Shown here in pieces: positions 1-8,278 of a stretch of 64,000 nt of DNA. Both the position numbers and the translations under genes were made by a program. Source of the DNA: Intestinimonas massiliensis (ex Afouda et al. 2020) (lineage in GTDB: Bacteria; Bacillota; Clostridia; Oscillospirales; Oscillospiraceae); assembly GCF_900626285.1 (NCBI RefSeq), contig NZ_LR131147.1:269444-333443 (forward strand). Reading direction: 5' to 3'. The notes under the pieces are model-generated. The model worked only from the letters and a program-made list of their open reading frames with translations, had not been told where the DNA came from and did not search any database. Each line of letters begins with the position of its first letter. Positions within the stretch are counted from its first letter, which is position 1.

Positions 1-90
1 GGCCAGCCCAATACCCAGCACATCGGCCACATCCTGTACGGTCAGCATCAGGGGGAGTTCACTAAAAGAGTTATATTTGGATCGCTTCAT
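1..90 (-). CDS. Helix-turn-helix / excisionase-like protein, N-terminal fragment at window edge
   Basis: Thirty codons run from an ATG at 90 to the window edge. The stretch LMLTVQDVADVLGIGLA fits the first helices of the MerR/excisionase-type helix-turn-helix (HTH_17) that begins many Xis proteins. It lies just downstream of the relaxase gene on the same strand. The rest of the protein is off the window, so the family call rests on this short motif alone. It could equally be a small transcription factor. Confidence 0.5.
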   Translation of the reverse strand, partial: MKRSKYNSFSELPLMLTVQDVADVLGIGLA

Positions 91-159
91 TAGATTCCTT
101 TCTACCCTTCTCGTGGAAGGGATTTTATTCTTTGTTTTGCGGCTCATTTTCTGCGCCGC

Positions 160-2118
160 TTACATGGTCATACCGCCCATGCTCTGCTCCTCTACATGGT
201 CATCCGGCCTGTGGCCCAGGGCGATCCGCTTTTCCTGGAGCGCCTGAAGCCGTTTGTGGTCAATGTGCAGCCCGGTGCTTGTGGAATCCTCCGGCACATT
301 GTCCCGGAAGATGTTGCCCATGTGATGGAGCAGCTGCGTGACAGAGAGCAGAAGGCCGGGCGGCCCAGGCTGGCCCTGTTCCATGCGTTCCTTGAAAAAC
401 TGTGCATAGGTGTGGCCCTGTATTGCCGCAGCCTGGAACCATCCATAGGCAACCTCCCGATCCTGTTCCACCCCCTCCCCCATCAGGTACAGCTTGCCCA
501 GCAGATACTGCGCCCAGGGGTTCTGTGCCTCTGCAGCCTGCCGGAAATACTCCGCCGCCCTATCCGCATTTTTAAGTACCTGCTCACCCATCAGATGCTC
601 CTTGCCCAGGGCGTAGGCGGCGTAGTCGTTCCCGTTTTGCGCCGCCGCATTCAGCCATCGGATGCCCTCACTGGGATCGTGTACGTCGGGATCGTCAGAG
701 AGAAGCAGTTTGCCAATCGCATATTGAGCCTGGGGCAGTTCACGCTTCGCCGCCTGCTCCAGCCAGTGTCTGGCCTTCTCTGCATCCGGGATCAGCAGCC
801 CACCGTCCCGGTACAGCTGGCCCAGGAAGGTTTGGGCATAGGGATCACCCATCTCCGCCAGCAGCTCCAGCCTCTCGGTGGCCTCGTCCCGTTCTTCCAA
901 CGGGAACGCCTCATTTTCAACAATTCTCCACAGCTCCCGGCATGTCCAGGTGAGCGTCCGCTCATCCACCCAGTCACCGTTGTCCTCCATATCTCTGTCC
1001 TCGAAAGAGATATGGTTCAGCCGGACGTGCTCGGCCTCCTGAATCACCGTATTCTTGATGGCGCAGAACTCTTTCTGCTCAGAGAGCAGCGGGCGCTGCC
1101 GTTCTCTCTCGGAGTAGAAGTCATTCACTTTGCATTGCAGCTCCCACCACTTCTGGTAGCACCTATCCACAACAGGTAGGTGTTCCATCTGGTTTACGAT
1201 CTCATCGACCTGTCGCTTTATCTGCTTTGGAAGATAGCCATAGGACTTCTTGCCCTTTACCCCTCCAAGCTGCTGGGCAAGATTCAAGATCATCTGCTCG
1301 ATTTGCGGATGCTCACAGACCGACTCACCCATCTGCCGGGACAGCTCCAGCATGGCCTTCCGGGTCTCCCGCACCAGTTCGTCCCGGCTTTCAGACTTCT
1401 GCTCATAGAGGTGGAGCATCTCCTGCTTAAAGATCTGATTGGTGAGGGCTGACTTGATCTGCCGGATGCCGTCCCTGGACAGGTAGGCCTGTCCAGGGTT
1501 CGCCGACCACGCCATCATGTGCACGTGGGGGTGTTCCCCTTCATCGTGGAAGGCAGCGTACCACCGGAAGTCCTGGGGCTTGATATTCATAGCGGCGGCG
1601 ATGTCGTTGCGGTGTGTGCGCAGGAGGGAACGCCACGCCTGGGCGTTGTCATAGCCTAGACGGGTGGCGTCCTCCCGGTGGAGAGAGATGATGTGTGTCC
1701 ACACATTTCCGGTGTAGTGCTCCAGCTCCGACATGGCCTTGTCCAGATTCACACTGTCCTCGTCACCGAACAGCCCGTGGTCACCCAGCCGCTCCGCTCT
1801 GGGACGGGTGGCGATGTACCTGGCGTAGCCCTCCGAGGATTGAACCTGGGACCAGTTCTCCTCCAGCGCCAGCGCAATGAGAGACGAGGCGTTGGCTTTG
1901 GTGGGGTGCTGCGTATAGCTTTCATACTCCAGCAGATCTTTTGTATCAGGAAAATCTTTCACCAGTTTTGTGATGAGCTGCTCCTGCTTGCGTGTGGGCG
2001 GGCGGTCATCCGGGATAATCTCCACCCGCTCCCGCGTTGCGATGTACTTCATGTATCCGCCTGCGCTCTGTCCGCCGCCGCACTTGATATACGGGCTCTT
2101 GACGATCAGTCTTGCCAT
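160..2118 (-). CDS. MobP-type relaxase with C-terminal Sel1 repeats
   Basis: A 652-residue relaxase that would nick oriT and lead the transferred strand of unit A. The N-terminal half has the family hallmarks: a Gly-rich start (GGGQSAGGYMKYI), a second YIATR segment near residue 101, and the metal-binding histidine motif HDEGEHPHVH at 191-200. Residues about 415-575 form at least four Sel1/TPR-like repeats of about 36 residues (for example YLLGKLYLMGEGV), which in other proteins mediate protein contacts. The ATG at 2118 has GGAGG seven bases upstream. It overlaps the end of the preceding accessory gene by 13 bp, so the two are coupled. The relaxase plus Sel1 layout matches what databases call MobP3. 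The role of the repeats is unknown. Confidence 0.85.
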   Translation of the reverse strand: MARLIVKSPYIKCGGGQSAGGYMKYIATRERVEIIPDDRPPTRKQEQLITKLVKDFPDTKDLLEYESYTQHPTKANASSLIALALEENWSQVQSSEGYARYIATRPRAERLGDHGLFGDEDSVNLDKAMSELEHYTGNVWTHIISLHREDATRLGYDNAQAWRSLLRTHRNDIAAAMNIKPQDFRWYAAFHDEGEHPHVHMMAWSANPGQAYLSRDGIRQIKSALTNQIFKQEMLHLYEQKSESRDELVRETRKAMLELSRQMGESVCEHPQIEQMILNLAQQLGGVKGKKSYGYLPKQIKRQVDEIVNQMEHLPVVDRCYQKWWELQCKVNDFYSERERQRPLLSEQKEFCAIKNTVIQEAEHVRLNHISFEDRDMEDNGDWVDERTLTWTCRELWRIVENEAFPLEERDEATERLELLAEMGDPYAQTFLGQLYRDGGLLIPDAEKARHWLEQAAKRELPQAQYAIGKLLLSDDPDVHDPSEGIRWLNAAAQNGNDYAAYALGKEHLMGEQVLKNADRAAEYFRQAAEAQNPWAQYLLGKLYLMGEGVEQDREVAYGWFQAAAIQGHTYAQFFKERMEQGQPGPPGLLLSVTQLLHHMGNIFRDNVPEDSTSTGLHIDHKRLQALQEKRIALGHRPDDHVEEQSMGGMTM

Positions 2119-2519
2119 GGATCATCCTCCAGCTCCCGCAGCTTCTGTACCAGCGACACCTTGCCGTTGGTCTTCTTCACGTTGGCCACACTCTCCGCCC
2201 GCTGACGGCGCAGCTCTTCCTCGCTCACGTTGACACACTTGAACAGCATACTCAGTCCCATGTCCAGCTCTACCGTCTGTTTGAAGAGCAACGACGCCAT
2301 GCGGTTCTCCATCTGATCCAGCCTGCCGTCCAGATAGGACTGGACGGCAGATGGCAGGAACAATCCGGAGTTGTTGGCGCTGAGGTAATCCAGATAAAAG
2401 TCGATGGCGTTCTCGATGAATCCGGTGATGCTCCGGCTGCCGTCTTCCGTATATCTCCGCTCCAGGGCCGCCTTTTTCTCCGGCGACAGGTAGAGGGGGA
2501 ATTTCTCTTTTTTGCTCAT
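2106..2519 (-). CDS. Probable relaxosome accessory protein
   Basis: A 137-residue basic protein directly upstream of the relaxase gene, overlapping it by 13 bp. The N-terminus (FPLYLSPEKKAALERRY, then a second helical stretch ending in a hydrophobic IDFYLDYL) resembles ribbon-helix-helix DNA-binding proteins. The middle and C-terminus look alpha-helical and coiled-coil-like. Two ATGs lie in tandem, and the second (2519) was chosen because it gives a five-base gap to AAAGGAGG. Position and architecture suggest oriT binding and relaxase recruitment. This is inferred from context, since no named family was recognised with certainty. Confidence 0.6.
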   Translation of the reverse strand: MSKKEKFPLYLSPEKKAALERRYTEDGSRSITGFIENAIDFYLDYLSANNSGLFLPSAVQSYLDGRLDQMENRMASLLFKQTVELDMGLSMLFKCVNVSEEELRRQRAESVANVKKTNGKVSLVQKLRELEDDPWQD

Positions 2520-2522
2520 CAT

Positions 2523-2841
2523 GGCCTCCTTTCCGGGGCTTGACCCCTGTTTTTTTCTTGTGAGAGTAAGCACAGCGGGATAACGACCGCAGAATTTCCT
2601 GTTCTCTCTGCTTTTGACCCCATTTTCAACGTCTACGGAACCCCCTGAAACTGCCCGCACTGCGGGCAGAAGTGATTGGCAAAGGCGTCGATGTTGACGC
2701 CTTGCCTTTATCCTGCCCCTTCTTTCGTCCCTCGGAAGCGGCCCACTCCGCCTCCAAAGCCCCAGGTAGGGCAAGGACTCCACTCTTCTCTGAAGGAGGG
2801 CACACAGCGCCTCACAGCGGGGCACACGGGTCGTTCTTTGG
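2523..2841. other. Gene-free region with inverted repeats, candidate oriT of unit A
   Basis: About 320 bp without a credible gene, next to the relaxase and its accessory gene. It holds a 9-bp perfect inverted repeat around a single base (2651-2669, CTGCCCGCA/TGCGGGCAG). A second, longer hairpin at 2678-2706 pairs GGCAAAGGCGTC with GACGCCTTGCC around a 6-base loop, with one bulge. Paired hairpins beside relaxase genes are typical of oriT. No nic consensus could be named. Confidence 0.4.
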
Positions 2842-3228
2842 TTACTGCCCCAGGAGTTTTTGTAGCCGCTGCCGCTCTGTTGCCAGTTCCAGCTCTGTCA
2901 GCTTTTCTTCGTAGTGTCGGGTAATCACATTCTGCGGCGGCAGCAGAGTGAACTGCAAGGTTCCGTTGCGGGCTACGCCTGCTTTGGTCGTAACTTTGGT
3001 GGGCTCTGCCGCGATGAGCCCCCGCTCCTCCAGCTTTTTTACATATCGGCTCACGGTATTTTCGCACATACCAACCGCCTCCCCGATGGTCTTGTAGCTG
3101 GGCCAGCATCGGTGGGTCTTCTGGTTTTCGCACCGGCGCAGATAGCAGTACACCGCCAGCTCGCCAGGGCTCATGCCCAGGAGAAAGATCTCATTGGGCA
3201 GAGAGAAAAAGTTACCCATATACTTCAT
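2842..3228 (-). CDS. Winged-helix DNA-binding protein (replication-initiator-like)
   Basis: A 128-residue protein. It starts with FFSLPNEIFLLGMSPGELAVYCYLRR and continues through a helix-turn-helix (CWPSYKTIGEAVGMCENTVSRYVKKLEERGLI). This is the layout of helix-turn-helix domain proteins and RepA N-terminal-like initiators of Firmicute mobile elements. The C-terminal third is a charged helix (HYEEKLTELELATERQRL). The ATG at 3228 is preceded by AGAGGAGGAGCAAG, a strong ribosome site that excludes the longer reading frame upstream. It overlaps the upstream gene by 17 bp. Likely a copy-control, replication or transcription factor of unit A. Confidence 0.65.
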   Translation of the reverse strand: MKYMGNFFSLPNEIFLLGMSPGELAVYCYLRRCENQKTHRCWPSYKTIGEAVGMCENTVSRYVKKLEERGLIAAEPTKVTTKAGVARNGTLQFTLLPPQNVITRHYEEKLTELELATERQRLQKLLGQ

Positions 3229-3574
3229 CTTGCTCCTCCTCTGATAGATCAGGATGGAGCAGCTGCAGAAATTCATCCACGCTGTTGATCACCCCTGCTT
3301 CTTTCATTTTCTGATACCGGAACAAGTCACAGACGGTTCGGAAATTCACCTCCGCACACTCCAGTAACTTGTCCATTGCCACCATCTGTTGGTGGGGGCT
3401 GAGAGTGGTTGGCTTATCGGGCTCCATTAGATATGCACGAAGCTGTTCCGCCTCTGGCATATCATCACCCAGCACTCGCCCCATCGCCCATAGGACATAG
3501 TCCACTGTCTCACGTTCGCACTTGAGTTTCAAAAGTCTATTCAGGAATTTGTTGTCCAGCTTAAACTCTTCCAT
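3212..3574 (-). CDS. Conserved mobile-element protein of unknown function
   Basis: A 120-residue acidic protein of unknown family, mostly alpha-helical by composition, with no signal peptide or membrane segment. The ATG at 3574 has AAGGAG eleven bases upstream. Its 3' end overlaps the winged-helix gene by 17 bp, so the two are probably translated together. A terminator (3706-3748) separates it from the sigma-like gene upstream, so it needs its own promoter in the 3575-3705 interval. No function is proposed. Confidence 0.6.
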   Translation of the reverse strand: MEEFKLDNKFLNRLLKLKCERETVDYVLWAMGRVLGDDMPEAEQLRAYLMEPDKPTTLSPHQQMVAMDKLLECAEVNFRTVCDLFRYQKMKEAGVINSVDEFLQLLHPDLSEEEQDEVYG

Positions 3575-3705
3575 AGATTACACGCTCCTTATGTTCGTTC
3601 AGTTAGGCAGTTCCGGCTGCGGCCATTCAACCGGGTTTTCGGGAAGCGAAAACTTTGCCCCTCACTGATAAGGACACTTACAGGAGGTTTGTAAACCAGA
3701 AAAGT

Positions 3706-3748
3706 AAAAAAAGTTGAGGAGCCCTGTTACGTGACAGAGCTCCTCAAC
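3706..3748 (-). terminator. Rho-independent terminator of the sigma-like gene
   Basis: On the minus strand GTTGAGGAGC pairs with GCTCCTCAAC (3739-3748 with 3713-3722) and is followed by seven U residues (3712-3706). The stem contains the last codons and stop of the sigma-like gene. Confidence 0.85.
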
Positions 3749-4116
3749 TTTTCGTGGAGTTTTTTCAGCCGCTTTGATACCGCCATCTTGGATACACCGT
3801 AGACCTTCCCGATCTCCTCCATGGTCAGACCGCTGCCATACCGGAGTTCGATCAGATCCCGGCCCTGGTCACCCAGGCCATCCACGGCTTTTCGCAGATT
3901 TTCAAGGCGGAGGTTCCAGAGCGCCGCATCCTCCACGGGACGCCTGACACAATCCAAACCGGACAGCACCGTTTCAAACTCACTTTTACTCAGATGCCTT
4001 TGGTCCTGTTTTTCCTGCGCCTGTTCCCGTTTCCGATCCTGCTCCAGGAAGTCTGCGACCTCCTTTGGCACTGATACTGGCTCCCCATTGTAGATGATAT
4101 CGACGGTGTCGTTCAT
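3727..4116 (-). CDS. Sigma-70 region 4-like regulator
   Basis: A 129-residue protein. The C-terminal 60 residues form a sigma-70 region 4 helix-turn-helix (DLIELRYGSGLTMEEIGKVY then GVSKMAVSKRLKKLHEKL). The N-terminal part is charged and holds no region 2, so it is not a complete sigma factor. Small proteins of this kind are common in Firmicute mobile elements, where they are thought to control element genes. Its start codon sits behind a hairpin that can hide the ribosome site (4124-4144), and a consensus promoter with an SOS-like palindrome lies at 4311-4339. It is followed at once by a terminator, so it is monocistronic. Confidence 0.75.
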   Translation of the reverse strand: MNDTVDIIYNGEPVSVPKEVADFLEQDRKREQAQEKQDQRHLSKSEFETVLSGLDCVRRPVEDAALWNLRLENLRKAVDGLGDQGRDLIELRYGSGLTMEEIGKVYGVSKMAVSKRLKKLHEKLRSSVT

Positions 4117-4123
4117 TCGTGTC

Positions 4124-4144
4124 CTTTCCGCTTTTCACGGAAAG
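4124..4144 (-). promoter_or_regulatory. Hairpin masking the ribosome-binding site of the sigma-like gene
   Basis: On the minus strand CTTTCCG (4144-4138) pairs with CGGAAAG (4130-4124) around a 7-base loop. The second arm overlaps the only Shine-Dalgarno candidate (GAAAGGA, 4128-4122) before the ATG at 4116. A short reading frame with its own ribosome site starts at 4192 and runs through this hairpin, so ribosomes on it could open the stem. Confidence 0.5.
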
Positions 4145-4310
4145 ATACACACCCGCGCTGCCGGCACAGCGCCAAATACTGAAGACCTTCATGGAGATTT
4201 CCTTCGTCTAGGGTGGTTTACAATGCCCTACGAGGCCCACGAATGTCTGAGGTCCCACCAGGGTGTGGACCTCACCGGAAAGCTGCGAGTTTTGGCTTTC
4301 GCCTGATTAC
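4145..4310 (-). promoter_or_regulatory. Structured leader upstream of the sigma-like gene
   Basis: The leader between the promoter and the masked start has a 7-bp hairpin at 4249-4273 (GAGGTCC/GGACCTC on both strands). It also has a possible leader start codon at 4192 preceded by GAAGGAAATCTCC. The leader reading frame overlaps the start of the sigma-like gene in another frame. No known riboswitch class was recognised. Confidence 0.35.
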
Positions 4311-4339
4311 ATTATAGAACAAATGTTCGTATATGTCAA
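4311..4339 (-). promoter_or_regulatory. Consensus sigma-A promoter overlapped by a LexA-like palindrome
   Basis: On the minus strand TTGACA (4339-4334), a 17-base spacer and TATAAT (4316-4311) match the housekeeping consensus exactly. The spacer contains CGAACATTTGTTC, a GAAC-N4-GTTC palindrome close to the Gram-positive LexA (DinR) box. Transcription runs left into the sigma-like gene. Confidence 0.8.
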
Positions 4340-4401
4340 TACTTGGTTTTCCTTTTTTCATCACGCCAGAGATATGGTTCATACTCTCTGGGTAGAGCAA
4401 A

Positions 4402-4440
4402 GGCTCGAGGCACATGATGCGCCTCGAGCCTTTTTGTTTT
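4402..4440 (+). terminator. Strong hairpin with U-run 3' of hsdR
   Basis: GGCTCGAGGC (4402-4411) pairs with GCCTCGAGCC (4421-4430), followed by TTTTTGTTTT on the plus strand. It lies just past the stop of the minus-strand hsdR. On that strand the tail is only TTTGCTCT but the stem is preceded by an A-tract, so it may act in both directions. Confidence 0.65.
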
Positions 4441-4454
4441 CTGCGGTGCAGCCT

Positions 4455-7400
4455 TTAGGCCGCCGCATTGGCGTTGATCCGGTCGATGACACTTTTAATC
4501 CCAGCCCACAGGGACAGGTCTGTGAAAATCTCCACGATGCTTCCCCGATCCGTGAAGGGCGGTTCCTGAAGCACAGACAGGTCCTTCATCACGCCATTGT
4601 GTACGATGTACTCCACAATCTGGTTGACGAAGTAGATCTGCCGGCTGTCCAGGTTGACATCGTTTAAGTACTGGGCGAAGGCCTCCTTGGCGGCCTTCAT
4701 GTCCATGCCTACGATCTCCCGGACGAACTCTCCCAGCGGCTTTTGACCCACCTCGGCCTCATAGTCCTGCCTGGTGCCCACCTCGCTCCAGAGAATGGTC
4801 TCCAGTTCTTTCACATCCTCTGCCGTCAGCGGCACATTGGAGCGCAGCTTGACGATGGCGGGCTTATCCTGGTGCTGGCGGACGTAGAACTCCGCCTTGG
4901 CCTTGTAGTTCTTCAGGTCATCATTCTCCAACTCCGACTCCTTCCACTCCACGGACAGGATATCATCTGTAAAGTTGGTATTGTAAATCGCGCCGTCGTG
5001 GGGCAGATACTTCATCAGGTTCCGCAAGCACTCCCGGATGTGTTCAAACTCGTTGATCCCGGCGTTGTCCAGGTAGTCGGTATGCAGGATCTTTTCGATG
5101 AGCTCAGACTGGGCCCGGATTTCCGGGATGTTGGCCACGCTGGCCACGCCGCTGACCTTCTTCACCAAGTCCTTTCGGGCTTTCTTGTAGGTCTTTCCCA
5201 CCAGATAGGCCAGTTCGATGCCGTACATCAGTGCGTCGAAGCGCACCGCACTTGCTTCATCCATGTCCGGCTGGAGCAGCGGAGCCACCTCGTCCCGCAG
5301 ATAGAGGGTGTCCTCATAGCTGAGGGCCTGATAGCTTGCCATGTCGGCAAACTTCTCCACATACCTCAGGTGCTGCCGCACAGCAAAGTTCTCCCGATCC
5401 AGCTGCTGCACCTTGGAGAGCGTCTCTCCCACCAGCTTCTCTCGGAAGGGGATCAGTTCCTGGGTCTGGTAGGCCAGATCCTGGAGCTTGTAGACGATCT
5501 GGGCTTTCAAATAGAAGATGGCGCTTTGCAGAGCCATCTGGTTGGCGGTGGCCTTACCCTTGTTCATGCGGAAGAACTCGAAGTTGCCGCACAGGTCGAA
5601 GATGTAGAACTTGCTCTTGTCCTCCCCGTCCACCAGCCCCGGGCACAGCCGGGTGCCCCGGCCGATCATCTGCCAAAACTTCGCCTTGCTCATCACCTTC
5701 TTGAAGAACACCAGGTTCAGCACCTCGGGCACGTCAATGCCGGTGTCCAACATGTCCACGGAGATGGCGATCTGTGGCAGCTTTTTCGGGTCGGAGAACT
5801 CGTCAATGGCACTCTGGGCGTAGGTCATGTAGTTGTCGATAACCTTGGCGTAGCCGGGCAGATGGGGGTACTCCTTGCCGAACACCTCCAGAATTTTCTC
5901 GGCATGGCGGTGGTTCTTGGCGAAGATGATGGTCTTGCCCAGCTTCTCCCCGTAGTCGATTTTCAGGCCGTTGGTCATCAGCAGGTTCACTGCCAGACGG
6001 ATGGTGTCCTCGTTGAACAGCCACTCGTTGAGGGCAGAGGATTCGATCCGCTCGGGCAGCTCCCCGTTCTCGTCGGTAAAGGTGGCCTCGTATTCCGCCT
6101 TTTCCTCCTCAGACAGATCGGCGTAGGAGATGCCCTCCTCCAGGAATTTCAGCTTGCTCTCCACGGTGAGGAAGTCCACCAGGAAGCCGTCTTTCACCGC
6201 CTGGGCCAGTTCGTAGCCATAGGTGGGCACGCCGCTCTCCAGCTCAAAGACCTCGTAGGTGTTCTTGTCGATCTCATCCTTTGGGGTGGCGGTGAGGCCT
6301 ACCAGGGGGGCGTCAAAATAGTTGAAAATGTCCCGGTACTTGTTGTAGATGGAGCGGTGGGCCTCGTCGCAGATGACCAGATCGAAGTGGCCCACGGTGA
6401 ACAGCTTCCCCTCCCCGTCCTCCACCGAGTCGATGCAGTTCATCATGGTCTGGTAAGTAGAAAAGACGCAGTGGGCGGTATAGTTGTCCTTCTCCTCGCA
6501 CAGGTTGGTCACGGATAGATCGGGCAGCAGGTTTACAAAGCCGCGCTTGGCCTGGGTGACCAGAGAGTTGCGGTCAGCCAGAAAGAGGACATTTTTCACC
6601 CAACCGTGCTGGAGGAGCACATCCACCAGGGCGATAACCGTCCGGGTCTTGCCGGAGCCGGTGGCCATGACCAGCAGGGCCTTCCGGCGGTTCTGGGTCA
6701 AGGCCTGGCAGGTGGCCTTGATGGCCCCCTCCTGATAGTAGCGGCCAGCGATGGCGTGGTCCACCTGGATGTACTTGAGGCTTGTCCGCATGGCCCGGAG
6801 GTTGAAGAGCTTCTCCAGGTCCCGCTTGGAGTAGAAGGCGGCCACCCGGCGCTCCGGGTAGGCCCCGTCGTCCAGGCGGGTGTCAAAGCCGTTGGTGAGG
6901 AAGATCACCGGGCGGCGGCCATACTTCTGCTCCAGCAGGTCGGCGTACAGCTTGGCCTGCTGGCGGCCCTTGGCCGGGTCCACACAGGTGCGCTTGGCCT
7001 CGATGACAGCCAGGGGGCGGTGGGCGTCGTCGTAGAGCACATAGTCGGCATAGCCCACCTCGCTCTTGTTGGGCATGCCGGGCAGCTCCACCTCATTGAG
7101 CCAGTCCTTCCCCTCGGTCCAGCCTGCGTCGGTGAGCATGGCATCGATGTACAGCTTGCGGGTCTTGTACTCGGACAGATCCAGGGGTTTGGGGGTGTAG
7201 CTGGGCTGCTGGGCCTCCCGGCGGGCGGTGAGCTCTGCTTTGAGGGCCTGGTTTTCCGCCATGAGAGCGGCCAGGTCCACCTCGGGCACGGGAGCGGGGG
7301 CCGGAGCGGCGGGCTGCTGTTCCAGAAGGCCCGGGTCAAATGCTCCGGGGGTGTAAGTGGTACCATAGCAGCAGGCGATGAAGTCCATGAAGTACCAGAG

Positions 7401-7739
7401 GTTTTCCAGGCACAGCCGGGCCTGTTCCCTGGTGATTTTCTTCCCGGTGTGGGCGGCGGCATTGCCCGTCTGGCGGATGTACCTGAGGCGCTGCCACAGA
7501 TCCCGGTCCACGATGGCCCGGAAGTCCTCGGTGTCCATGAGGCTGGCCAGCCGGTCGTCGTAGGGCATGACCAACCCGCCGTCCACGGAGTACATCCATT
7601 TGACGGCAAACTCCATACACCGGCGGCAGTTGACCACACAAGCCGCCGGGTCGATGGCATAGATTTTTTCCGCCGAGACAGCCACCTCTCCAAAAGTAGT
7701 AAATTGGGGGTCGGAGAGGAGAAAATCAAAGTTGGTCAT
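4455..7739 (-). CDS. hsdR: Type I restriction enzyme, R (motor and nuclease) subunit
   Basis: A 1094-residue HsdR that translocates DNA and cuts unmethylated targets together with HsdM and HsdS. The N-terminus resembles the DUF4145 region found on EcoEI-type R subunits, with a YNR-HAA-like segment (TGNAAAHTGKKI). It is followed by an Ala/Pro linker, the type I nuclease domain (VEYADYV-like segment, then AVIEAKRT) and the SF2 helicase with Walker A MATGSGKTRT, DEAH box CDEAHRS, motif III GLTATP and motif VI IGRGTRLCPG. The conserved C-terminal domain is present. The ATG at 7739 has GCGAGG seven bases before it; an in-frame TTG at 7754 lacks a ribosome site. Last gene of the fic-hsdMS-orphan-hsdR run. 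Confidence 0.95.
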   Translation of the reverse strand: MTNFDFLLSDPQFTTFGEVAVSAEKIYAIDPAACVVNCRRCMEFAVKWMYSVDGGLVMPYDDRLASLMDTEDFRAIVDRDLWQRLRYIRQTGNAAAHTGKKITREQARLCLENLWYFMDFIACCYGTTYTPGAFDPGLLEQQPAAPAPAPVPEVDLAALMAENQALKAELTARREAQQPSYTPKPLDLSEYKTRKLYIDAMLTDAGWTEGKDWLNEVELPGMPNKSEVGYADYVLYDDAHRPLAVIEAKRTCVDPAKGRQQAKLYADLLEQKYGRRPVIFLTNGFDTRLDDGAYPERRVAAFYSKRDLEKLFNLRAMRTSLKYIQVDHAIAGRYYQEGAIKATCQALTQNRRKALLVMATGSGKTRTVIALVDVLLQHGWVKNVLFLADRNSLVTQAKRGFVNLLPDLSVTNLCEEKDNYTAHCVFSTYQTMMNCIDSVEDGEGKLFTVGHFDLVICDEAHRSIYNKYRDIFNYFDAPLVGLTATPKDEIDKNTYEVFELESGVPTYGYELAQAVKDGFLVDFLTVESKLKFLEEGISYADLSEEEKAEYEATFTDENGELPERIESSALNEWLFNEDTIRLAVNLLMTNGLKIDYGEKLGKTIIFAKNHRHAEKILEVFGKEYPHLPGYAKVIDNYMTYAQSAIDEFSDPKKLPQIAISVDMLDTGIDVPEVLNLVFFKKVMSKAKFWQMIGRGTRLCPGLVDGEDKSKFYIFDLCGNFEFFRMNKGKATANQMALQSAIFYLKAQIVYKLQDLAYQTQELIPFREKLVGETLSKVQQLDRENFAVRQHLRYVEKFADMASYQALSYEDTLYLRDEVAPLLQPDMDEASAVRFDALMYGIELAYLVGKTYKKARKDLVKKVSGVASVANIPEIRAQSELIEKILHTDYLDNAGINEFEHIRECLRNLMKYLPHDGAIYNTNFTDDILSVEWKESELENDDLKNYKAKAEFYVRQHQDKPAIVKLRSNVPLTAEDVKELETILWSEVGTRQDYEAEVGQKPLGEFVREIVGMDMKAAKEAFAQYLNDVNLDSRQIYFVNQIVEYIVHNGVMKDLSVLQEPPFTDRGSIVEIFTDLSLWAGIKSVIDRINANAAA

Positions 7740-7766
7740 TATATTACCTCGCAAATAAACATTGCT

Positions 7767-8267
7767 CTATCGTCTATTTTGTACCCTTCCATTTGACTGT
7801 GAATTCTTTTTATTCCACAGAGAGGAAATGGCATTTGCGCAAAGTTGAGTTAAAGGTTCACCAATGGCCGCTTTATAATTAAACCCTAAAAGTTGCATTG
7901 TTTTTAATGTATCGACGCTGATTAAATCCTTTATTGCCTCAAATCCTTCAATATTTGTCCCCGGCGAAAAGGACTTGATAATGTCGAGCAAGCGAGTTGC
8001 TGTCAAATTCAAATGTTCAATATCCTCATCACTTATAATGATTCTATCCAATTCTGATTTATACGCTTGAGCAATTCTTATGGCTTCTTCTCGCTCTTGC
8101 AGTACCTCATTGATTAGTTCATCGTAGGTAGTCCGCAACTTTTCAGCATCTTTTATTTCTTTTGCAGCACGAATCTTCTTATTAACCGCAGACGCCGTAC
8201 CTTTTACAGCCAATTCAGCAAGCGTAATCCCCATTTCAACCAATGGCTGTGCATATGTATCAGTCAT
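7767..8267 (-). CDS. Orphan protein encoded between hsdS and hsdR
   Basis: A 166-residue protein of no recognised family. The first 60 residues are rich in Ala, Lys and Glu and look helical. The middle (EREEAIRIAQAYKSELDRI) is coiled-coil-like. No signal peptide or transmembrane segment is seen. It lies 11 bp after hsdS and 27 bp before hsdR, so it must be co-transcribed with them. Base composition is clearly more AT-rich than the flanking hsdR and hsdM and resembles the second half of hsdS. That suggests hsdS and this gene were exchanged together. A role in tuning or partnering the restriction enzyme is inference. Confidence 0.7.
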   Translation of the reverse strand: MTDTYAQPLVEMGITLAELAVKGTASAVNKKIRAAKEIKDAEKLRTTYDELINEVLQEREEAIRIAQAYKSELDRIIISDEDIEHLNLTATRLLDIIKSFSPGTNIEGFEAIKDLISVDTLKTMQLLGFNYKAAIGEPLTQLCANAISSLWNKKNSQSNGRVQNRR

Positions 8268-8278
8268 TTTATATCACC

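Noticed and set aside
196..1179. 327-codon frame opposite the unit A relaxase
   Set aside because: Complement of a real coding region; no recognisable domain.
4743..6518. 591-codon open frame on the plus strand
   Set aside because: It lies fully opposite hsdR, has no family motif and a His/Val/Leu-rich composition typical of the complement of a GC-rich gene.
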